Below, one piece after another: positions 12,218 to 25,484 of a DNA stretch of 64,000 nt. The stretch is from contig NW_019775462.1 of assembly GCF_001039355.2 (NCBI RefSeq), positions 128,924-192,923 on the forward strand, in the 5' to 3' direction. The translations under genes and the position numbers were made by a program. The notes beneath the pieces were generated by a model that saw only the letters and a list, made by a program, of their open reading frames with translations, did no database searches and was not told the DNA's origin. The DNA is from Lingula anatina (taxonomy: Eukaryota; Brachiopoda; Lingulata; Lingulida; Lingulidae). Numbering within the stretch: the stretch's first letter is position 1; the number at the start of each line of letters is the position of its first letter.

Positions 12218-14105
12218 TTATACCCTAGAGGCCTTAGAGGCAGAATTTCTTTCAACTTTTCTCCATTTTTATTTGATTACCTGCATGATGCAGTACATAA
12301 GAACTGAAAAATCAGTTTTTTAAACAAAAATAAATTTAAAAAAAATGGTTAAAGGTTTAAAAGAGATATGGACCTCAGCCAGTGGGATTATTATATAGTT
12401 AACTCATAGGGTCATAACTATCAATTAGAGATAGCCCTAGACAGCTCAGGATATTAAAACCATCTGGACACTGGGAGTGCCAATAATACATAACATGGGC
12501 CTTGTGATAAGACCATACAAGCAAAACCAAGGATTGCTATCTCATCTACTGTCTCATCCATGTTACCACATTGATATATATAAAGGTTGCCTTTGGAGAG
12601 GATAGATACGACTTGGGGTTATGGGAAAATAGATCTAGCTGGGCTGTTTCAACAGGACTGGATTTTTTCAGGGCTTTATGGAGATGAATGACAGATATGC
12701 AGGATGCTAATATGGGCTTTGGATCTATTTTTTCACTTTATTGCATCCCTTTGGATTTCTTGACCAGTATTTAAGGAAGGCTAGACATGCCCTGGTAGCT
12801 GAGAGAGGAGCCGAGGTGTCTGAGTCGTCATTAAGATGCAGTAGATTTTCTCTGATCATAAATTATTGCACTACTAACAACAGACTTGCTGAATCCCAAT
12901 TCAGAAGACTCTCAAATAGCCAAATACATCGATACTATGGCATTTTAATAAAAATAAATGTTATTTGTCTTTTTTGATAGATGTGTTATAAATTTAGAGA
13001 ACTTTTTGCCTTGCTTATCTTTAAATTTGCACTTCCTCTATAGTGATGTATTTTCCTTGTTTTTCCAGCCCCTGCAGTTTAAGTCATGTTCCGATATGTC
13101 GTTCATAACCTAACATCAACTTGACCTTTTTTTCACACTGGACTCCCACTGACCAGGGCACCATCTCACCCCTAGATACGGTAATTACTTGATATTTTTG
13201 TAGTCCTCACTCATTTCAGTGTATTCATATTTCAAGATTAATCAGTTTTCGTTACTCACAAATATGCACTTTCTCACATGAAGCCAAGTCGCTTTTCAGA
13301 ATTGCTGAATCAAATATTTCATGTATATCTAACAAAACATTATTTTGAAGAACAAGAATAATTAAATCTTTTAAATACAGAAAGTAATTTCCACAGTGCT
13401 GTAAAAACTTCATTATTATTATTAAATCAGGGATTGATTTCTGAGTAGCTTGTCATCATTGATGTACCGAGAACTGTACAACAAATTGGTGAAACAAAAA
13501 CTGAAAATAAAGGATATCCTGAGTTTTATTTCCTGCATTGAACCCACTTGGCATTTTACTTTAAAACATAAAATTTCAGTCTATTCAACCCAAGATAAAT
13601 CATTAGTAATCCAATAGTATAAGAATCTTAGGCCTGTTTCATTTTTTTTTTCTAAAGCTGATAAATTTTGAGAACTTTATTTCTGTGGACTTCTATAACT
13701 TTGCCCATTAATAACAAAATCCCTGGTCTTTGAGCTGAAACCAACTTTCTACCCAAATTCTTCTACAAAACCGACCCCAGGCTGGTCAGTAATACACCGG
13801 TCAGCGAGGGGGTCAGTCAGAGGTCAGTCAGGACACCTAGGGCGAAAGTCAAACATTGCACCACAAAACCCCTACTCAGTCTAAGCCCCGTGTTTGTCCA
13901 CAGTACTGTCCAGGTAAACTATTTGTCACCTATGGCTTCTACAAAGATATCCATAATCTCCCATAATAAAGATCATACAGTACTGTGCCTCCCCTCCCCT
14001 CCCCCCATTGTACTCCAAGCACCTGTTCTATTAGCCAGATTACTAGTATGGTCAGATTTAGGGTACTGGTCAAAAGGGCCTCAGTGGCCCACTTAACTAG
14101 TGCTT

Positions 14106-14600
14106 GGACATTGCATACTGTAATTACCTTAATTGTCCAATTCCAGCCACTTTTCTTTGACCTTAGAATCAGTAAGCCAAACTTCTTATAGACAAATCTA
14201 GTCATCTAACGTCTGGTCTTGTCTGCTCTTCTGTGGACAAACTAAACTGTCCAGTTAATTATATTCTTTGGTCATCTAACTTAAAGACACATTTTTATGT
14301 AACTTGCCTTGACCATTCACTGTGATACAGTATCCAATGATCACTTCAATTGTCCAATTCTAGCTTCTTCAGCCTTGGATACTATTATCTAATGGTCAAG
14401 CGGTCAGTTAATTATAGTCCTGATTATCAAACTTGACCACCTTTTTGTATGGCTTTACCTTAATCATATACTGTGACACCATGTATTATCTGTACCTAAA
14501 TGGTCAAATTCAAGCCATCTTTCTACAACTGTCCTTGCTCATGGTCAAGTTGGTTAAATAATTACAACATCAATGGTCACTCTTTGACCATTCACAGGTG
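14106..14600. repeat. decayed tandem array, period roughly 150-200 bp
   Basis: Three diverged copies of a module can be aligned by eye. Each has ACTGTGA-AC (near 14116, 14318 and 14468), then TTGTCCAATTC or TGGTCAAATTC, then TAATGGTCAAG-like and GTTAATTATA-like words, ending with TTGACCA. Upstream (13780-13840) is a related cluster of GGTCAGTCAG words. No coding capacity is seen. Confidence 0.55.
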
Positions 14601-16132
14601 CCAATTTCACAGAGCAGGACATAAGAGATTTCTACATCCTGTTGATGACTGTGTTACCTGATAACCTTAGTAAACATTCTTCCATCTCATTCACAACACG
14701 TTAATTTTAGGGACACACTACAGTTACACACAGTGACACCCAGTATGTGAAAGTCCTCTCTCTCTCTATAAACTACACAGTCTATCTATTGTTGATGGTA
14801 AAGTGATATAGCATGCCGAAGTCTAAAACCCAAAAATATAAAAGGACAGAATGAAAAAAAAAAGTCCTACACATTTTGATTTTATCAAGTTTTCTAACCA
14901 CAATCATTGTTTTATCCTTATGTTTCTGTCAAAATAAACATTAACCTGTTGGAAGACTCCTTTCTGTAACTAATAAATGACAAAATCCAGTGTTAATATT
15001 TCTCTATTGTTTTTCTGATATTCTGTTACCACCGTCCTGAGTAGGAAGTTCGTAATTCTAATATTAAAAACTCCCCTCTGTCACTCTGGTCCCAAAAACA
15101 ACAAGCTTTCTGTCTAAATTTAGACACAAAAGCTCTGTATCTCTATGCGCTGATCACGAAAAGGTCCTGAAACAGCCCACCATGAGGCGTTTTATTATCT
15201 TTGACCCGCTGTGCATGGATACAATTTTCTTCTCAAGTTAAAGTAATCTTGTCACAGGATCAGCTCTTAATTTGGTCCCACTGTGATTGAAAACTTCATT
15301 TGTGGCCGAAAGTCTAATCTAAAACCGCTCCATCAAGTTGCTAGGGGGCGGTTTCACAAAAGAATTACAGTAAAGAAATTCAGTCAGTTTACTGTCCTAA
15401 TCAAAAAAGTTGTCAGCCAAGCACCAGCCCACCTTCACATTGCTGCAGTTTAGATACTCAGGTGGCCTAATGCTGACTAAATACTGATGTCTAAAAGTGC
15501 CCTTCGTGTCACCATGCCATTTTAACTTTAGTGCAGGTGTGAACTTTCCTCAAATTTTTCCTATCCTCAGGCAACTCTTTCCTCTTTGAACACTGTCTTC
15601 AACATAAATCTCACTTCTTCGATCTCAACTTTTCTTCTTGTTACACATATCATTATTCAAGCAGAAGTGCCCTGTCTCTTTCTATTCTGTACAGCGTGTC
15701 TCCAACTGAGATCTAAAATTGCATGGTAATCAGTTTTCAAGGTTTTGAAAGGTTGTTGTCCCTTCCAAAGTTTGAGATGTTCAGTCACAAAAACTGTTGT
15801 GATAAGTGCAACTTACTGCCCACTGTTATACTGAAGTTTTTTCCCTTAGCTGCAGGAGGACCCTCTGTTCACACCTATATCTGATTGGATTATTTCTTTA
15901 TCATGAAATGCCTGAAACCATTCTTATATGTCAGACTGTCATCTGCAGCAGATGTCCAATTACTTCTTATTTTACTTGTCTGAAAATTAATAAATGTTCA
16001 CAACAGCTGGCTTATATGTCTTTGTATCCTAGAAGTGTCTGTTTGGAAAACATACAAAGCAATCTAATACAATATGCTTTCATAATCTTTAGAATGTACC
16101 TGTAAAGGAACACTCAATTCTAAAAACACATG

Positions 16133-16133
<1 letters not shown>

Positions 16134-16163
<30 letters not shown>
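16134..16163. repeat. CT microsatellite
   Basis: About 15 CT units. Confidence 0.95.
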
Positions 16164-16165
<2 letters not shown>

Positions 16166-16542
16166 CACTTTTCTTGTGGTATATAAACTCCTGAGGCCAT
16201 TCAGGTTTATTGATTTTTGTTTCTTATCTCCCTACTTCAAAACCATCTGGTCACTGGGATGAACCGGGTGTTAATCCAATTAAGAAGATAGAGATTATCA
16301 CTTCCCTGGAGACAAGATACCACCAATATTAGGACATTTCATTCCCCAGAGACAACTAAAAGGCCCAAAGTTCACACTCAGTGATCAAAGATGCCACAAT
16401 GTTGTAAAAACTGAAACAATTATTGGATGATATCACACTGTAGCAGTGCCGTTAATGAATCAACATTGTTGTAAGTTTCAAGATCCTGAAGAAATTGACA
16501 GGAACTGGTGTATGGGCCCTGCATCCTTGCTGCAAAGGAAAC

Positions 16543-19500
16543 AAGGCGAATTCTAAATTCAATCAGGAAGTTGAAATTCGCTCCAGCTGATTTAAATTTT
16601 AAACATAGCACAATGGATAACTGTTTCTCACAATTTTTGATACTTTTCCCCCAAAAGCCTATGTCAACCATATTAATGTAACAAGCAGATTACACAATGA
16701 ATTGGTACTGTACCCCGAAAATCTCAACTTCCTTTACTGCTTACACAGTGCTTTATGAGAAATCAAAAGCAACTGGCAATGTGGTACCCTGAAAATCAGA
16801 ACCAAATTAAGAGAGATTGGCAAAATGCAAATATGAATGTGGATCTTCATAAACAAAAACAAAAAAATAAATAAAATGCAAGAACCAAAACCATTTGAAG
16901 GGTTTCTGGAAGGAGGGGATAAATACAACACATTAATATTTCCAGATTTAATCCAGAAGACTATTTTTGAAAAATGTTACTGTTGCAGAACAAGAATTTG
17001 ACTGAAACTTTGAAATGCACCCCCATCTCTGGAAAGGCAACATCTTCACTTGCCTATTCACCACAGTGAAACACATATGTTATAACAGAAATGAAAACCA
17101 GAAATTCACACAGATCCCAAGACCATGACAGTTTTGTTAAGCAACTAAGATAGCAAACTCTGTGAGGAAATCAAATAAATAAACAAAAGCTAAACCTTTA
17201 TACTAATAATTGGTTTCTACCAGCTACCATTGAGAAATGTGGTTGTAGGAGGACACCCAGTCTGATTGACAGCTGTCACTAGGCAACCTACTGTGACATG
17301 TGTTGTCATAACAACTGCCGATACATGGGATACCCTTGAGAACCAAACTAGGACTGGACTGGTTACCTCTTTATTGTATGATAACTGCTCATAATTATAT
17401 AGTTAATGTTAATAATGTTAATGATACCTTTTTACATTCAATTTATTGTTTTACATAAATAAAGTTTGGATCCTTCTTACTTATGTTTTCATATTTTATG
17501 TTTCTAACCAAAAATGGTTTCTATATTTCTAAAGCAAATGGCAATATGTTATTATGAAAACATCCTCTTGAACTTTCTGAACTCCACCTCATGACATACT
17601 TTGAGATTGAAAAAAGACAAGTGGTTTTCTCCTTTGTATACTTGACTACCCTTCCATATCCTTACTGCAGGAAGCCTGGACCATTCTGATACCATCCAAA
17701 TACTTCTAATCACTAAGAAAATTGCAATACTTTTAAGCACCTTTTCCGCCCTCCACCCACCTTTACAACTTGTTGCCATGGTAACGGTGACATTGAACTG
17801 AGTAGGTCTTCCTCCAGGACAATGGTAATTAACACTCAATGTGATTCTGGTGCAAAAAACGTAAGTTATATCGAGTCTTCAAATAAAAGAAAACCAGCGT
17901 GCAAAAAGTCTCAACTGAATAGTCCTTAAGTTTGAACAGGTAGTCCTACCAGAGACAGCCAGTAAGAATTTGGTTATTGTTTTACCAGCTAGTAAGTCTA
18001 CTTATGACTCTTCCAAAGGTGACATAATAGATCCTGCAGGCCAGGTGCCCTTAAATGCATGCTCTGACACAAACATGCAGAAAAATCAGAAAAGGATAAT
18101 ACAAACAAACTAAAATCATCCGCTCAAGGTTGCTGCTCGTGCAACAGTCACAATCTGATATTTGTAGTACAGTTCCTCTAGCAGTAAGGGTGAGTTATCT
18201 CAACACAATTACTCCACACTGTGAAGACATTTTCTGTGTCTCTCCAAACCTTTGAAGTTAGTCAGATATAACTGGCACTTTCTGAGCATTCCGATTGAAT
18301 GAACCAATCATTCAGTCTAGCTAAATGAAGAGTTGTCATGGCCAAACTGGGGTCAGTGCATTTATCTTTCCTCTATCCTTGACACAAAGCCAGCTCTGTT
18401 CAGAAGAACCTTGCTACTTTGTATGACACTGATCTGGTACTTAAACAATGTTTTCCTTGGTGGTTTTATCACTCATGTGTTGATAATTTCTGTAGATCGT
18501 GTATCCATTGTTGGTTTTAGTATCTGGAGTTTCGGACAGCAAGGACGCTTTGGGCTTTATCACCTTTGACCTTCTGTAGCATTTCTTGGTAGACAATTTC
18601 TGAAACTGTTCTTCTTATTCATTTTTCAAGTCCAAATTAAGCATCATTTGTTGTTGTTGATGATGGCAACCAAAACAGTGTTACCAAATGACACTATATA
18701 AGAAATATCTACAACACTGACTAACAATACTGATGATTAGTTTTGTCAATCATTAACAATAACAGTAGAGACTTCCAAATTGACCAACTGTGTTACACTG
18801 CCTCCTTGAAATCACAAAATGGCAAAAGATGATCCAAGTGACGTTTGCCTAAGTTGTGGGTGAATTGCAAATTCTGTGTCAAGATCTCTGGAAAATTAGC
18901 GTGGCACAGCTGCGTCAGAGCCTGTTTTCTCTTAAATGACAAATTTCAATCTTCTTACCATCTGCTCTCAGTTAGTGACATCCTTTGGGAGGACTTCCCC
19001 TGCCCCTGTCAACACAGTTATCTCACCTTGGGTCATATTACGTGAGGGTGCTCATGAATTTGTCCCAACTCTGAGCAAGAGTGCACGAGTGAACCCATGC
19101 TCACCTTGTTATGAAACGGGAGCATGTGCATGCATGCATGTATGTGTGTGTAGAAGGCAGGGAGGAGTAGAAAATAATAACTCTGCACTATACTCCTGGA
19201 ACCATGCTCCTTGAAGCATTTCTTTCACTTGAACCATTCAAACTAAGCCTACCAGATCAAAAATTCATCCAACGTTTTTTATTGATATGGAAACATCACC
19301 AATCCAACAAGAAAAGGATTGAACAATTACAGCCCTTCAGAAAAAAAGTAAGAAATTCAATTAGAATGACCTCATACTTAAATAATATCACCCCCCCCCC
19401 CATTATGAAGAACATGGCCCTTTTATCACACTTGACCATACTTTAACTGATATCAGTGCCCCTCTTATTTCCCTTTTCCAGTTTAGATGCTTTACCATGC

Positions 19501-20079
19501 ACATCAAGACATTCTCTTTACACGTTTTACAATGTGCACTGCTATCTTTTAAAGGCACCTGTACACACGGAAACAATACCTTCATTGTTTAGTAAAATTA
19601 TTTTGCACCGAGATTGGCTGCTTGTAATTTTGTCTACACGAAACTATGTGAAAATCTCTCAATAACACATTAAAAGTGGGATGACGCTCTTTCATCATCC
19701 TGTAATATGAAAATTGTCAGGAAAAGTCGGTTCTTCCTCAATTTAAAGGACTAGTCAGTCTCAGTAAATAAGATCAGAGTAAATTTTGCGGTCGATCTCC
19801 TCCTGCATTCTGTCACGTCGCAATGCACTGTACATACGACCTCAGTGTACAGTTACCCTGTACCTTGTAATAAAACACTCAACCTATCATATCTGGGTCA
19901 GTGAAAAAAAATTTCCACAAATCACCTCGGGTCGTTTTAAGGTTGACGGCTCTGCGGTTAACTAAATGACACATTATGCTTATGGTTTTTAAAGCAACTT
20001 GTGCTTTGTAGTATTTTAGATGGAGATTAGTATGATTAGGAGTTACCAAGCCTGTCATTACTTACACATACTTTACTTG
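16543..20079 (+). repeat. 3.5-kb direct duplication, copy 1 (probable haplotype duplicate)
   Basis: The sequence from AAGGCGAATTC at 16543 to TACTTG at 20079 recurs in the same orientation and order at 20081-23633, separated by a single N at 20080. The copies differ by scattered substitutions and small indels (a few per cent by eye), the pattern of two alleles placed end to end. No gene is recognised inside; short open frames are disrupted or not supported. See the findings for the artefact argument. Confidence 0.92.
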
Positions 20080-20080
20080 N
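20080..20080. other. single-N assembly join
   Basis: A lone ambiguous base exactly at the boundary between the two copies of the 3.5-kb duplication. Confidence 0.95.
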
Positions 20081-23000
20081 AAGGCGAATTCTAAATTCAA
20101 TCAGGAAGTTGAAATTCGCTCCAGCTGATTTAAATTTTAAACATAGCACAATGGATAACTGTTTCTCACAATTTTTGATACTTTTCCCCCAAAAGCCTGT
20201 GTCAACCATATTATTGTAACAAGCAGATTACACAATGAATTGGTACTGTACCCCGAAAATCTCAACTTCCTTTACTGCTTACACAGTGCTTTATGAGAAA
20301 TCAAAAGCAACTGGCAATGTGGTACCCTGAAAATCAGAACCAAATTAAGAGAGATTGGCAAAATGCAAATATGAATGTGGATCTTCATAAACAAAAACAA
20401 AAAATCAATAAAATGCAAGAACCAAAACTATTTGAAGGGTTTCTGGAAGGAGGGGATAAATACAGCACATTAATATTTCCAGATTTAATCCAGAAGACTA
20501 TTTTTGAAAAATGTTACTGTTGCAGAACAAGAATTTGACTGAAACTTTGAAATGCACCCCCCATCTCTGGAAAGGCAACATCTTCACTTGCCTATTCACC
20601 ACAGTGAAACACATATGTTATAACAGAAATGAAAACCAGAAATTCACACAGATCCCAAGACCATGACAGTTTTGTTAAGCAACTAAGATAGCAAACTCTG
20701 TAAGGAAATCAAATAAATAAACAAAAGCTAAACCTTTATACTAATAATTGGTTTCTACCAGCTACCATTGAGAAATGTGGTTGTAGGAGGACACCCGGTC
20801 TGATTGACAGCTGTCACTAGGCAACCTACTGTGACATGTGTTGTCATAACAACTGCCGATACATGGGATACCCTTGAGAACCAAACTAGGACTGGACTGG
20901 TTACCTCTTTATTGTATTATACAGTTAATGTAAATAATGTTAATGACATCTTTTTACATTCAATTTATTGTTTTACATAAATAAAGTGACATTTGGATCC
21001 TTGTTACTTATGTTTTAATATTTGCACGTAATCTTTTTTGTTTCTAACCAAAAACAGGTTTCTATATTTCTAAAGCAAATGGCAATATGTTATTATGAAA
21101 ACATCCTCTTGAACTTTCTAAATTTCACCTCATGCTCATGACATACTTTGAGATTGTAAAAAAGACAAGTGGTTTTCTCCTTTGTATACTTGACTTCCCT
21201 TCCCTATCCTTACTGCAGGAAGCCTGGACCATTCTGATACCGTCCAAATACTTCTAATCACTAAGAAAATTTCAATACTTTAAAGCACCTTTTCCACCCT
21301 CCACCCACCTTTACAACTGGTTGCCATGGTAACGGTGACATTAAACTGAGTAGGTCTTCCTCCAGGACAATGGTAATTAACACTCAATGTGATTCTGGTG
21401 CAAAAATATAAGTTATACCAAGTCTTCAAATATGAGAAAACCAACGTGCAAAGTCTCTACCGAATAGTCCGTAAGTTTGAACAAGTAGTCCTACTAGATA
21501 CAGCCAGTAAGAATTTTGTTATTGTTTTACCAGATAGTAAGTCTACTTATGACTCTTCCAAAGGTGATATAGTAGCTCCTGCAGGCCAGGTGCTCTTAAA
21601 TGCATGCTCTGACACAAACATGTAAAAAAATCAGAAAAGGATAATACAAACAAACTAAAATCACCCTCTCAAGGTTGCTGCTTGTGCAACAGTCACAATC
21701 TGATATCTGTAGTATAGTTCCTCTAGCAGTAAGGGTGAGTTATCTTTAACACAATTACTTCACACTGTGAAGACATTTTGTCTGTCTCTTCAAACCTTTC
21801 AAGTTAGTCAGATATAACTGGTACTTTCTGAGCATTCAGATAGGATGAACCAATCATTCAGTCTAGCAAAATGAAGAGAGTTCTCATGGCCAAACTGGGG
21901 TCAGTGTTTTTATCTTTCCTCTATCCCTGACACAAAGCCAGCTCTGTTCAGAAGAACCTTGCTACTTTGTATGACACTGATCTGGTACTTAAACAATGTT
22001 TTCCTTGGTGGTTTTATCACTCATGTGTTGATAACTTCTACAGATCGTGTATCCATTGTTGGTTTTAGTATCTGGAGTTTCGGACACCAAGGACGCATTG
22101 CACTTTAATATCACCTTTGACCATCTGTAGCATTTCTTGGTAGGCAATTTCTGAAACCATTCTTCTTCTTCATTTTGTAAGTCCAAATTGAGCATCATTT
22201 GTTGTTGTTGATGATGATGATGACAACCATAACAGTGTTACCAAATGACACTATGTAAGAAATATTTAAAACACTGATTAACAATACTGATGATCAGTTT
22301 TGTTAATCATTAACAATAACAGTAGAGACTTCCAAATTGACCAACTGTGTTACACTGCCTCCTTGAAATCACAAAATGGCAAAAGATAATCCAAGTGACG
22401 TTTGCCTAAGTTGTGGGTGAATTGCAAATTCTATGTCAAGATCTCTCGAAAATTAGCATGGCACAGCTGCGTCTGAGCCTGTTTTCTCTTAAATGACAAA
22501 TTTCAATCTTCTTACCATCTGCTCTCAGTTAGTGACATCCTTTGGGAGGACTTCCCCTGCCCCTGTCAACACAGTTATCTCACCTTGGGTCATATTACGT
22601 GAGGGTGCTCATGAATTTGTCCCAACTCTGAGCAAGAGTGCACGAGTGAACCCATGCTCACCTCGTTATGAAACGGGAGCATGTGCATGCATGCATGTAT
22701 GTGTGTGTAGAAGGCAGGGAGGAGTAGAAAATAATAACTCTGCATTGTACTCCTAGCACCATGCTCCTTGGAGCATTTCTTTTACTTAAACCATTCAAAC
22801 TAAGCCTACCAGATCAAAAATTCATCCAACGTTTTTTATTGGTATGGAAACACCACCAATCCAACAAGAAAAGGATTGAACAATTACAGCCCTTCAGAAA
22901 AAAAAGTAAGAAATTCAATTAGAATGACCTCATACTTAAATAATATCACCACCCCCCACCCCCCAATGAAGAACATGACCCTTTCATCACACTTGACCAT

Positions 23001-23633
23001 ACTTTAACTGATATCAGTGCCCCTCTTATTCCCCTTTTCCAGTGCTTTACCATGCACATCAAGACATTCTCTTTACACGTTTTACAATGTGCACTGCTAT
23101 CTTTTAAAGGCACCTGTACACACGGAAACAATACCTTCATTGTTTGGGAAAATTATTTTGCACCGAGATTAGCTGCTTGTAATTTTGTCTATGCCAAACT
23201 ATGTGAAAATCTCTCTATAACACATTAAAAGTGGGATGACGCTCTTTCATCATCCTGTAATATGAAAATTGTCAGGAAAAGTCGGTTCTTCCTCAATTTA
23301 AGGGACTAGTCAGTCTCAGTAAATAAGATCAGAGTAAATTTTGCGGTCGATCTCCTCCTGCATTCTGTCACGTCGCAATGCACTGTACATACGACCTCAG
23401 TGTACAGTTACCCTGTACCTTGTAATAAAACACTCAACCTATCATATCTGGGTCAGTGAAAAAAAATTTCCACAAATCACCTCGGGTCGTTTTAAGGTTG
23501 ACGGCTCTGCGGTTAACTAAATGACACATTATGCTTATGGTTTTTAAAGCAACTTGTGCTTTGTAGTATTTTAGATGGAGATTAGTATGATTAGGAGTTA
23601 CCAAGCCTGTTATTACTTACACATACTTTACCT
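20081..23633 (+). repeat. 3.5-kb direct duplication, copy 2
   Basis: Begins directly after the N with AAGGCGAATTC and runs to the CATACTTTACCTG end, beyond which the sequence continues uniquely with GACCTTCCTGG. Its last 400 bases (from about 23233) differ from copy 1 at only about three positions, far fewer than the earlier part. Confidence 0.92.
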
Positions 23634-24747
23634 GACCTTCCTGGCTTCTACACTGAAACTTTGCCACAAGGACTAAGGACCTGAAGAGTATTTCAATTAC
23701 GCTCCCAACAAAATGTTTCTCCACCCGAAACCGGTTCAACCTATCCCTTAATGAAAAGGGCAGTTAAAGTTAAACCACAGTCTTTCCCCAACATATAAAG
23801 TTATTGAAATGTTTTACTTGTTTCAATGGAGAAAATACAGAATTTCTTATCATCTAATTGACACTGGCTAAATCCTTAAAAATGTGATCTTGAGCCCTCA
23901 ATAAGCTCAAAACAAACGGGAGAAATTCCTTAGTAATCCAAGGTGAAAATATTTCCAATGTGCTGCAGATTAAAACTGATATCCTATAATTTAGCAATCA
24001 CAAGGCCTTATCTGTGCTCTGTACATGAGCAATGGCATCCCCTCCAAGGTGCAGTTCTCACTTCAGCCTCACTGTTCTAATATCCCACTTTTTCATGACT
24101 TATCATTTGCAGACACTTACACCTATGTATCGTATGACACAAATCCAACTATCTTTTCAAAACTTTTGAATTGTTGTTTTTAAATCAAATATAATTAATT
24201 AAAATAAAAATTTTATAGGGGAAAATAATTCTCTTTGTTTGATTTCAGTGAGTAATTACCGTATTAACCATGTCCTTATGCTGTCAGCCCTTATCTTCCA
24301 TTTTCATAAGAAAAATATGAAAAGATAGAGCAAATCCTTCTATTTACATTATAGATCATCTAATGCCTATATGCCATTTTCTCAAATTGAGTCAACTGAG
24401 GAGGAGAAAGATACACATTTTAGAAAAAAAACATCCCCACTTGAAGTTCCTTGCTTTAGATCAGTATAGTAAATGTTGACAATTCCCATCAGAGAGAAGA
24501 AAGATACAGCATGTACTTGCACTTACTATAGTACCTCACTCGATTTATAACACAAGTTCAGATTTCACTGACATCAACAGTTAAGATACCACACATATCT
24601 TCACATTTGCTCTAGTTATTTCTCTCTCCATTTACAAACTCAATTTTCAAGTTACCACGACAAAAAATAAATAAATAAACATTAATATATCTTATATGCT
24701 ACCTCATTCCAAGTATAAGTCAAGTTGATTTTACCATGACAGACTAA

Positions 24748-24973
24748 GACCCCATTCCCATAGATTTTAGATCGATCTAATCTTGTGGGGAGTCTCACTA
24801 GATTACTGTCAGCTTAGCCAGCTTAAAGCGTCTGTCCCGCCTACTAAAAGCTGTAAGGGGGTAATTAACTATGGTGCGCGCTCGGCTAACTGCAATTTAA
24901 CGTGAACCCCAAGGGAGTTAGGTCGATCTAAATCTAAATCTCTGGATCGATCTAAATCTCTCGGAATGCACCC
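24748..24973 (-). mobile_element. 226-bp MITE, copy 2
   Basis: Reverse-orientation copy of the element at 11992-12217 and exactly the same length. It is flanked by TAA at 24745-24747 and 24974-24976. Its outer end reads GGGTGCATTCC on the minus strand, and the GATCGATCTAA palindromes are present. The match runs end to end with about 10-15 per cent divergence by eye, so both are old insertions. Confidence 0.87.
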
Positions 24974-25441
24974 TAAGGACATATGCCTAGTATACCTCGA
25001 CTCCTACTGCTACGGTTATTGACTTTACATGATGACACCCATTTTTGAAGGAGGGGCCATTGTTACCATGTCAAACTGTATACATCAGGTGAAACCAATA
25101 ACCTAACCTTACTTGGTATTCCCTCAACAAATATGACATCCTGGGTAAAGCATGAATGTTTCTCGTGGTGTACTTTTCACAAAGTATTCCTTATGACCCT
25201 TTGCATATTTGGACAAAAACAAAGACAAAAATCTTTTAGCAATTAAGCATTCTTGACTAAGATTATGTTGATTATAATTCTAAATTGAGATCATGATTAA
25301 AAATCTATTTGTCACAAAAAATAACCTGCTCATGAGGAAATCTCATGGAAAAAGCAAAGGAGCACAAGCTGATAAATAAACTGTAATAACTATATGTAAA
25401 TTGGTGAAGTTGTAAAGCCTATAGAATTAGCCTTTATTTAC

Positions 25442-25484
25442 CTGAAGAGAATCCCAAGATCTTTGCCAATCCTGCTGCATCCAT
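25442..25484 (-). CDS. candidate alternative first coding exon of the DLC-like gene (14-residue leader)
   Basis: On the minus strand an ATG in a good context (AACATGG) opens 14 codons (MDAAGLAKILGFSS) plus one G at a CAG/GTAAAT donor. This is the phase needed to join the SAM exon at 6302-6373. A second in-frame ATG lies four codons upstream. No acceptor is needed if this is a first exon. The leader is short and protein-like, but the phase and ATG test is passed by about a quarter of random donors, and the donor is good rather than perfect. No domain is recognisable. Confidence 0.3.

Noticed and set aside
19024-19060. In-phase ATG (MTQ plus G) at an AAG/GTGAGA donor, minus strand, in both duplicate copies
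   Set aside because: Only three codons follow an upstream stop; such a leader is expected often by chance, and the resemblance to the human MILTQ leader is too short to mean anything.
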